From NCBI GenBank assembly GCA_905215765.1, contig CAJMRP010000059.1, forward strand, positions 1 to 12,537: a stretch of DNA of 12,537 nucleotides, read 5' to 3'. This stretch comes from an uncultured bacterium (GTDB lineage: Bacteria > Actinomycetota > Coriobacteriia > Coriobacteriales > Coriobacteriaceae). Shown one piece after another: positions 8,082 through 12,537 of this stretch; position 1 is the stretch's first letter; each line of letters begins with the position of its first letter. The notes below the pieces were generated by a model. That model searched no databases, was not told where the DNA came from, and worked only from the letters and a program-made list of their open reading frames with translations. A program made the translations under genes and the position numbers.

Positions 8082-8094
8082 TTTGTGGTATAAT
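8067..8094 (+). promoter_or_regulatory. Promoter of the HD-mnmA operon
   Basis: Perfect extended -10 TGGTATAAT (TATAAT at 8089-8094) with a weak -35 TTGTGT (8067-8072), spacing 16. Transcription should start near 8101, only about 20 nt before the HD gene. A perfect TATAAT stands out from the Coriobacteriia-style promoters elsewhere in the window. Confidence 0.7.
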
Positions 8095-8119
8095 AACATC
8101 TAGATTGGAGTGTACTTCT

Positions 8120-8677
8120 ATGATCCCGACCCCTGAACAGGCTTATGCGCTGGTGTGCGATTATAACGAAGGTGAGTTCCACCGCAAGCACGCCCGCATT
8201 GTGGGCGATGTGATGCGCTGGTATGCCAACGAGCTGGGCTATGGTGCTGAAGCGGATTTCTGGCAGACCGTGGGCATCCTGCATGATCTGGACTTTGAGC
8301 AGTGGCCGGAACAGCACTGCACCAAAGAGCAGGAGCTGATGCGGGAAAAAGGCATTGATGAGCGCATCATCCACGCAACGGCCAGCCACGGCTGGAACCT
8401 GACGGTGGATATTAAGCCGGAGCACGAAATGGAAAAGGTGCTGTATGCCGCCGATGAGCTGACTGGTCTGATCGGTGCCTGCGCCATCATGCTGCCCAGC
8501 AAGAGCGTGCAGGATCTGGAAGTAAAAAGCCTGAAAAAGAAGTTCAAGAACAAAAAGTTTGCCGCCGGGTGCTCCCGTGATGTGATCACCTCCGGTGCAG
8601 AACTGTTGGACTGGGACCTCGACACCCTGTTTGAAAGGACGCTGGCTGCCATGAAGGCCAGCGAAAATGTGGACTGA
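8120..8677 (+). CDS. HD-superfamily hydrolase, COG2316-like
   Basis: 185 residues. I chose ATG 8120 because it has GGAG at 8107-8110 with 9-nt spacing. An upstream in-frame ATG (8069) lies inside the promoter hairpin. HD metal ligands: H24 (EFHRKHA), H55-D56 (GILHDLDFE) and D112 (YAADELTGLIGA), plus H85 and H90 (IIHATASHGW). The C-terminal DLEVKSLKKKFKNKKFAAG...GAELL block is typical of the uncharacterised predicted-hydrolase family COG2316. Such proteins are metal-dependent phosphohydrolases by fold; the substrate is not known. The stop TGA (8675-8677) is directly followed by the mnmA ATG (8678), so the two are almost certainly co-transcribed and coupled. Codons (CTG, GTG, TAT, GAA) differ from the flanking Coriobacteriia-like genes, which supports foreign origin. 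Confidence 0.85.
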   Translation: MIPTPEQAYALVCDYNEGEFHRKHARIVGDVMRWYANELGYGAEADFWQTVGILHDLDFEQWPEQHCTKEQELMREKGIDERIIHATASHGWNLTVDIKPEHEMEKVLYAADELTGLIGACAIMLPSKSVQDLEVKSLKKKFKNKKFAAGCSRDVITSGAELLDWDLDTLFERTLAAMKASENVD

Positions 8678-9751
8678 ATGGCAGAAAAAGTTCTTGTCGC
8701 CATGAGCGGCGGCGTTGATTCCAGTGTTGCGGCGTATTTATTGCAGCAGCAGGGCTATGCGTGCATCGGCGTTACCATGCGCCTGTACGAAAACGAAACA
8801 GCAGGCATCCCCCGCGGGCACACCTGCTGCTCACTGGACGATGTGGAGGATGCCCGTGCCGTTGCCTATGACCTGGGCATGCCCTACTATGTGCTGAATT
8901 TTACGGAAGAGTTTGACGAAAAAGTCATCCGCAAATTTGTGCAGGTCTACCAGAACGGCGGCACCCCCAACCCCTGCATTGATTGCAACCGCTACCTGAA
9001 ATTTGACCACCTGCTGAACCGTGCGCGGGAGCTGGGGTGCGATTATATCGCCACCGGCCACTATGTGCAGCGCTGGCAGGATGAAAACGGCCGCTGGGGG
9101 CTGCGCAAGAACGATGACCCCGGCAAGGACCAGAGCTATGTACTTTACTCTTTAACGCAGGACCAGCTGGCCCACACGCTGTTCCCCCTGGGCGGCATGC
9201 ACAAGGACGCCGTGCGCGCCATTGCCGAGGAACAGGGGCTTTGCAATGCCCGCAAGCATGACAGCCAGGACATCTGCTTTGTGCCGGACGGCGATTACGC
9301 CGCCTTTTTGGAGCGCTATACCGGCCAGCCCATGCAGCCCGGCAATTTTGTAGACGAGCAGGGCCATGTGATCGGCCGGCACAAGGGGGCCGCGCGGTAC
9401 ACCATCGGCCAGCGCAAGGGAATCGGCGTTGCCGCAGGTGAGCCATTATTCGTTTTCCGTAAAGACGCTGAGACCAACACGCTTGTCGTGGGAACCGACT
9501 CCGAAACGCGCGCCGCAACCGTGCGAGCGAACGACGTGAACCTGATTTCTGTTGCCTCCATCGATGAGCCCTTGCGCGTGACGGCTAAGACGCATTACCG
9601 TATGAAGGCGCAACCTGGATGGGCGCGCATCGAGGACCATATGCTCGTGATGGAGTTCGATGAGCCGCAACGAGCCGCAGCACCAGGCCAAGCGCTCGTC
9701 CTTTACGATGGCGACACCGTCGTCGGCGGCGGCACCATCGTCAGTGCGTAG
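8678..9751 (+). CDS. mnmA: tRNA-specific 2-thiouridylase MnmA (codon-mosaic)
   Basis: 357 residues, normal length. Adds sulfur to C2 of wobble U34 in Lys, Glu and Gln tRNAs, using ATP and persulfide sulfur from a cysteine desulfurase; none is encoded in the window. Visible: PP-loop SGGVDSS (10-16), nucleophile C100 in NPCIDCN, ATGHY (125-129), KDQSY (150-154), second catalytic C200 in DICFV and YTIGQRKGIG (241-250). No Shine-Dalgarno precedes the ATG, which follows the HD stop with no gap, so translation probably depends on coupling. From about codon 248-256 (9419-9445) the codon style changes toward GCG, CGA and TCG use, like the downstream cysK. The C-terminal beta-barrel third therefore seems to have a different origin. 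The protein is uninterrupted. Confidence 0.95.
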   Translation: MAEKVLVAMSGGVDSSVAAYLLQQQGYACIGVTMRLYENETAGIPRGHTCCSLDDVEDARAVAYDLGMPYYVLNFTEEFDEKVIRKFVQVYQNGGTPNPCIDCNRYLKFDHLLNRARELGCDYIATGHYVQRWQDENGRWGLRKNDDPGKDQSYVLYSLTQDQLAHTLFPLGGMHKDAVRAIAEEQGLCNARKHDSQDICFVPDGDYAAFLERYTGQPMQPGNFVDEQGHVIGRHKGAARYTIGQRKGIGVAAGEPLFVFRKDAETNTLVVGTDSETRAATVRANDVNLISVASIDEPLRVTAKTHYRMKAQPGWARIEDHMLVMEFDEPQRAAAPGQALVLYDGDTVVGGGTIVSA

Positions 9752-9797
9752 CGAAGCCCCCTCGATCCAAGTTCATTCATCGAGGGGGCTTCGCTTT
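9751..9797 (+). terminator. Rho-independent terminator of mnmA
   Basis: Perfect 16-bp stem (9751-9766 with 9779-9794), 12-nt loop, beginning at the last base of the mnmA stop codon and followed by TTT. The short T-run makes it less ideal, but the stem is very stable. The following 9798-9919 region up to the convergent cysK stop shows no gene. Confidence 0.8.
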
Positions 9798-9919
9798 GCG
9801 GCATCAACAGCCTAGACAGAGAGAGGGGAAGAAAGCCGTCGTGCCGCCTTGGGTATTTGAAGAAGAATCGGCAGTACTCAGGTTGCGCGACGAGGGCGCC
9901 GCACTCCCAAGCTAACTCG

Positions 9920-10852
9920 CTACTCGAACTTGAACATAGCAGTAGACAGGTAGCGCTCACCGGTATCGGGAAGAATGGCCACTATGGTCTTGCCCTTGTT
10001 CTCGGGACGCTGCGCGAGCTGACCCGCAGCCCACACGGCAGCACCCGATGAAATACCGACAAGCAGGCCCTCCTTCGCGGCGAGCTCGCGACCCGTTTCG
10101 AATGCATCCTCATCGGCAACGGCGATGACCTCGTCGTACACCGACGTGTCAAGCGTATCGGGAATAAAGCCCGCGCCGATGCCCTGAATCTTGTGAGCAC
10201 CCGCATGGCCTTCGGAAAGAACCGGGGATCCCGCCGGCTCGACCGCGACGACCTTCACGTCAGGATTCTGGGACTTCAGATAGCGACCCGTGCCGGTAAC
10301 CGTGCCACCCGTGCCAACACCCGCAACGAGGATATCAACCTTGCCCTCGGTGTCCTTCCAAATCTCAGGGCCAGTCGTTGACTCATGGATAGCCGGATTC
10401 GCTGGATTGGTGAACTGACTCGGGATGAATGAGTTGGAAATCTCGCCTGCGAGCTCCTGAGCTTTGGCAATAGCGCCCTTCATGCCCTTCGAACCGTCGG
10501 TCAGAACCACTTCGGCACCGTAGGCCTTCATGAGGTTGCGGCGCTCGATTGACATCGTCTCCGGCATCGTGATGATGAGGCGGTTACCCCGAGCAGCAGC
10601 TATCGCGGCAAGGCCGATACCCGTATTGCCCGAAGTGGGCTCGATGAGCACCGTGTCGTCGTTCACCTTGCCGGCCTTCACCGCCTCGTCGATCATTGCC
10701 TTCGCGATGCGATCCTTCACCGACCCTGCCGGGTTGAACAACTCGACCTTGCCGAGGATGGTCGCGTCGAGATTATGGTTCCTCTCGAAGTTCGTAAGCT
10801 CTACAAGAGGGGTGTTGCCAATTAGCTCCGATACGCTTTTGTGGATGGTCAT
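9920..10852 (-). CDS. cysK: Cysteine synthase A, O-acetylserine sulfhydrylase (second copy)
   Basis: 310 residues, complete. Motifs: PLP lysine K46 in NPAGSVKDR, TSGNTG (73-78), MPETMS, GTGGT and GISSGAA. It is clearly related to the first copy in the window but differs throughout, so it is a paralogue or an independent acquisition, not a recent duplicate. The ATG at 10850-10852 has AAAGG 8 nt upstream. Its promoter is strong (-35 TTGACA) and contains the CCTA-N9-TAGG palindrome between -35 and -10. It is convergent with mnmA. It is separated from the upstream minus-strand genes by the terminator at 10947-10980, so it is its own transcription unit. Confidence 0.95.
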   Translation of the reverse strand: MTIHKSVSELIGNTPLVELTNFERNHNLDATILGKVELFNPAGSVKDRIAKAMIDEAVKAGKVNDDTVLIEPTSGNTGIGLAAIAAARGNRLIITMPETMSIERRNLMKAYGAEVVLTDGSKGMKGAIAKAQELAGEISNSFIPSQFTNPANPAIHESTTGPEIWKDTEGKVDILVAGVGTGGTVTGTGRYLKSQNPDVKVVAVEPAGSPVLSEGHAGAHKIQGIGAGFIPDTLDTSVYDEVIAVADEDAFETGRELAAKEGLLVGISSGAAVWAAGQLAQRPENKGKTIVAILPDTGERYLSTAMFKFE

Positions 10853-10890
10853 GATTCTCGCCTTTCGTCGATTCCTATGTGATGGCGTTT

Positions 10891-10918
10891 ATCCTACTAT
10901 GCTTATAGGTTTTGTCAA
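10891..10918 (-). promoter_or_regulatory. Promoter of the second cysK with embedded operator
   Basis: On the minus strand -35 TTGACA (10913-10918), 16-nt spacer, -10 TAGGAT (10891-10896). The start would be near 10884, giving a leader of about 30 nt. The palindrome CCTA-N9-TAGG occupies 10893-10909, between and into the two boxes, an ideal place for a repressor. The consensus -35 makes this the stronger of the two cysK promoters if the repressor is off. Confidence 0.65.
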
Positions 10919-10946
10919 TATGATTAGCCATCTTTTTTTCCTTAAA

Positions 10947-10980
10947 ACTAAAAAACGTCTTCCCAACTGGGAAGACGTTT
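10947..10980 (-). terminator. Rho-independent terminator of the second Rrf2 / amidotransferase remnant unit
   Basis: Perfect 12-bp stem AAACGTCTTCCC (10953-10964) with its inverse (10969-10980), 4-nt loop. On the minus strand it is followed by a T-rich run (TTTAGTTTT, complement of 10944-10952). It ends the minus-strand transcript about 23 nt after the stop of the peptidase C26 remnant, and lies 30 nt upstream of the second cysK promoter. Confidence 0.88.
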
Positions 10981-11002
10981 GAATGCAAGTGTTAAGAGAA
11001 CG

Positions 11003-11320
11003 TTAAATACAATCGGCAAAATGAATGCTCGGCCATCTCCCGCCAGCGTCTTGCCTCTCGATATGCAGGCCCTTCTCGCGAAGGCGCTCCTCTCGGGAGC
11101 GCGCCTTTGACGCTTCCATGGAAAGGGTCTTGAAGATACAGCCCATCGAGCGCTCCCCCGCAAAGTACTCGGAATGCCATTGCACGCCCATCATGAACGT
11201 GCGATCGCGCACTTCGATTGCCTCCACGAGCCCATCAGGGCCGTATACGCGCACGATATCTTCGTCGGGAACCTGCGTTGGCACAATCCCGATAACAGGT
11301 CGTTGCTCGACTTTCGACAT
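11003..11320 (-). pseudogene. Internally deleted class I glutamine amidotransferase / peptidase C26 (PuuD-like)
   Basis: 105 residues in an open frame. Residues 1-15 (MSKVEQRPVIGIVPT) are the normal N-terminal strand of gamma-glutamyl-GABA hydrolase-type proteins. Residues 24-56 (RVYGPDGLVEAIEV...FMMGVQWHSEYFAG) are the C-terminal part with the catalytic His and Glu of WHxE (H49, E51), where the usual Pro is Ser. Everything between is missing, including the GxCRG nucleophile cysteine; family members are about 240-260 residues. The frame is kept across the joint at about residue 16. It still has a ribosome site (AGGGGG, about 7 nt before ATG) and a plausible promoter. It cannot act as an amidase; it is either a decaying gene or a small protein kept for another role. 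Confidence 0.7.
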
Positions 11321-11343
11321 AAGCGCCCCCTCGACGATATTGC

Positions 11344-11372
11344 AATATAGTAAATCCTACAATACTAGTCGA
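11344..11372 (-). promoter_or_regulatory. Possible promoter of the amidotransferase remnant
   Basis: On the minus strand -35 TCGACT (11367-11372), 17-nt spacer, -10 TATATT (11344-11349). The spacer holds CCTA-N6-TAG (11356-11368), which resembles the cysK palindrome halves but with the wrong spacing. It lies in the 72-nt gap after the second Rrf2 gene, so the remnant may also be read from the Rrf2 promoter. Confidence 0.4.
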
Positions 11373-11392
11373 CTTTTTGGGTGACGATTTCG

Positions 11393-11833
11393 TTAAATCG
11401 AATAACTGTCAGAAGCAACGGAAGAGGCCTTATCGAGGATATCCTGCAAGGTGATTCCGGAAAGATAATCCTTAATCAGTTTGTCGAGGCCCCTCCAAAC
11501 GTCGATTTCGATGCATATATTAGGCTGGGAGCAGTCGAAATCGTCTTCGCAGGCGAGGCAAGAGACGGGCGCGAGCGTTCCCTCGGTAACGGCGAGCACA
11601 TCAAGAACGGTGATATCGCTTGCCGGACGCGCCAAACGATATCCGCCAGCGGCACCACGCACCGACTTCACCAGCTGCGCGGACACCAAGTTAGGAACGA
11701 TTTGCTCGAGATACTTCTTCGATACGGATTCGGCCTCGGACACTTCTTTCAAGGAAACGAGCTTATCTCCCCCGTGCTCAGCGAGATTCAGCATAAAGCG
11801 CACCGCATACAAGCCCTTCGTGGAGATTTTCAT
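11393..11833 (-). CDS. Rrf2 family transcriptional regulator (second copy)
   Basis: 146 residues. Winged-helix N-terminus (STKGLYAVRFMLNLAEH; HTH about 28-48; wing AAGGYRLARP 61-70), then an effector loop with four cysteines C92, C95, C101 and C107, and a C-terminal VWRGLDKLIKDYL helix. It is homologous to the first Rrf2 protein over its whole length but the Cys spacing differs. It is upstream of the second cysK on the same strand, with the amidotransferase remnant between. The ATG at 11831-11833 has AAGGTG 10 nt upstream. A palindrome related to the cysK operators covers its own -10 region, which suggests autoregulation. Confidence 0.9.
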   Translation of the reverse strand: MKISTKGLYAVRFMLNLAEHGGDKLVSLKEVSEAESVSKKYLEQIVPNLVSAQLVKSVRGAAGGYRLARPASDITVLDVLAVTEGTLAPVSCLACEDDFDCSQPNICIEIDVWRGLDKLIKDYLSGITLQDILDKASSVASDSYSI

Positions 11834-11861
11834 TGCACCAGCCCACCTTCATCCGATGATT

Positions 11862-11886
11862 AATACCCTCTTATTTTATAGGTATT
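11862..11886 (-). promoter_or_regulatory. Candidate autoregulatory operator and -10 region of the second Rrf2 gene
   Basis: AATACC (11862-11867) and GGTATT (11881-11886) are inverted arms 13 nt apart. Centred on the same base is CCCT-N9-TAGG (11866-11882), an imperfect version of the CCTA-N9-TAGG site at both cysK promoters. The minus strand holds TATAAAAT inside the palindrome, a likely -10; a weak TGAACT could serve as -35. Regulator binding is inferred. Confidence 0.5.
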
Positions 11887-11910
11887 GAATGCAAAGTTCA
11901 GGGCAAATGC

Positions 11911-11938
11911 AAAAAAAGGGACGCAAAACGCGTCCCTT
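11911..11938 (-). terminator. Rho-independent terminator of the MarR-type gene
   Basis: Stem AAGGGACGC (11916-11924) with GCGTCCCTT (11930-11938), 5-nt loop. Read on the minus strand it is followed by a run of seven T (complement of 11911-11917). It lies about 40 nt past the MarR gene stop and just upstream of the second Rrf2 promoter. Confidence 0.9.
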
Positions 11939-11977
11939 AAAATATCGCAAGGCAAACTGTAATAGCGCAGCGATCAA

Positions 11978-12463
11978 TTAGCGACGATGATGGCGATGGC
12001 CGTGGCAGTGATGGGCTTTGCGGCCCTTCTTCTTGCCGTTAACACCCTTCTCCTTGATAGAGACGACAAGCTTCTCGGTTATGGCGTTGAGCTGGGCGAC
12101 TTCCTCGTCGCTCAGGCAACCAAGAATATCCTCGGCAATCTCCTCGTTCGCCGCGACGCGCTTCTTGGCAATCTTTTTACCCTCATCGGTCAGCTTGACC
12201 GCGTACGTGCGCTCGCCCTCGGCCTCTTCGATGGTGATGTAGCCGTTGCGCTCGGCCTTCTTCACGATGCCCTTGAGCTCGCGACGGTCGACGCCGAGCT
12301 TCTTCACGAGATCGCGCTGGGTAGCGCCGTCGTCCTCAAGCAGAAATTTGAGCAGCGCGCCCTGGCCGCGCTTGAAGCTCTTCGGGCCATTCTTGTGAAA
12401 TGCGAGGCGGGTCAGTTTGCTCGCCTTTTTCAGCTGAGCAAGCGTCTTCATTGCTTCAGTCAT
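11978..12463 (-). CDS. MarR-like winged-helix regulator with a His-rich C-terminal tail
   Basis: 161 residues. MarR architecture: N-terminal dimerisation helix (about 5-24), winged helix about 35-100 (GATQRDLVKKLGVDRRELKGIVKKAERNGYI at 46-76, then the wing YAVKLTDEGKKIAKK at 87-101), and a second dimerisation helix 103-140. The tail from 144 is basic and His-rich: KKKGRKA then HHCHGHRHHRR (151-161) with six His and one Cys. MarR proteins usually end near residue 140-150 without this. The tail could bind Ni, Zn, Cu or Co; that is inference. The ATG at 12461-12463 has AAGGA with 6-nt spacing, better than the ATG four codons downstream. It is monocistronic as far as visible, and I found no convincing promoter in 12477-12537. 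No target gene is identifiable. Confidence 0.82.
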   Translation of the reverse strand: MTEAMKTLAQLKKASKLTRLAFHKNGPKSFKRGQGALLKFLLEDDGATQRDLVKKLGVDRRELKGIVKKAERNGYITIEEAEGERTYAVKLTDEGKKIAKKRVAANEEIAEDILGCLSDEEVAQLNAITEKLVVSIKEKGVNGKKKGRKAHHCHGHRHHRR

Positions 12464-12537
12464 GGAGGGTCCTTCTTTCTTTTCTTTTATCCCTTGTATC
12501 CGCGCCGTTACTATATCGTTTTTGCCAAGAGATATGA

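Noticed and set aside
7640..9440. Mobile element carrying the foreign-looking block
   Set aside because: No transposase, integrase, terminal inverted repeats or target duplication was seen, and the junctions are inside conserved genes, which fits homologous exchange or misassembly better.
1..12537. CRISPR array, tRNA or rRNA genes
   Set aside because: No regularly spaced repeats and no tRNA-like cloverleaf or rRNA signature were noticed on either strand by eye.

Overview
The window looks like chromosomal DNA of a gut actinobacterium of the class Coriobacteriia, most likely Collinsella or a close relative. The reasons are high G+C coding DNA with GCC/CTC/CGC/GTC-rich codons over the first 7.5 kb, an addB-addA pair, a YerC/YecD-type TrpR-related protein, a small 4-TM YvlD-like membrane protein and Rrf2 regulators beside cysK. 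The genus is an inference from gene style and was not searched.

Layout. Positions 1-5078 (minus strand) hold addB followed by addA, the two subunits of a RecBCD-type break-repair helicase-nuclease; addA runs off the left edge. Positions 5263-5562 (minus) encode a YerC/YecD repressor-like protein with its own terminator. Positions 5887-6252 (plus) encode a four-helix membrane protein followed by a strong terminator. From 6394 to 11833 the genes concern cysteine and sulfur. An Rrf2 regulator (minus) is divergent from a first cysteine synthase (cysK, plus). Then come an HD-domain hydrolase and the tRNA 2-thiouridylase mnmA (plus). A second cysK (minus) follows, then an internally deleted class I glutamine amidotransferase/peptidase C26 gene (minus) and a second Rrf2 regulator (minus). 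A MarR-type regulator with a His-rich tail (minus) closes the window.

How the genes fit together. CysK makes cysteine from O-acetylserine and sulfide. MnmA consumes cysteine-derived persulfide sulfur to thiolate tRNA wobble uridine. Rrf2 proteins (CymR and IscR types) are the usual sensors of cysteine or Fe-S status. Both cysK promoters carry the same 17-bp palindrome, CCTA-N9-TAGG, at the core promoter, and a related palindrome lies in front of the second Rrf2 gene. This suggests one shared Rrf2-type regulon.

The most striking signal is a mosaic. Codon choice changes abruptly inside the first cysK (near 7550-7600) and again inside mnmA (near 9420-9440). The roughly 1.85 kb between (cysK 3' half, HD gene, mnmA 5' two thirds) resembles Clostridia/Faecalibacterium-type DNA, and both junctions lie in strongly conserved motifs. 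Either a Firmicutes cysK-HD-mnmA segment replaced resident DNA by homologous recombination, or the contig is a metagenome assembly chimera joined at conserved stretches. The sequence alone cannot decide between these.
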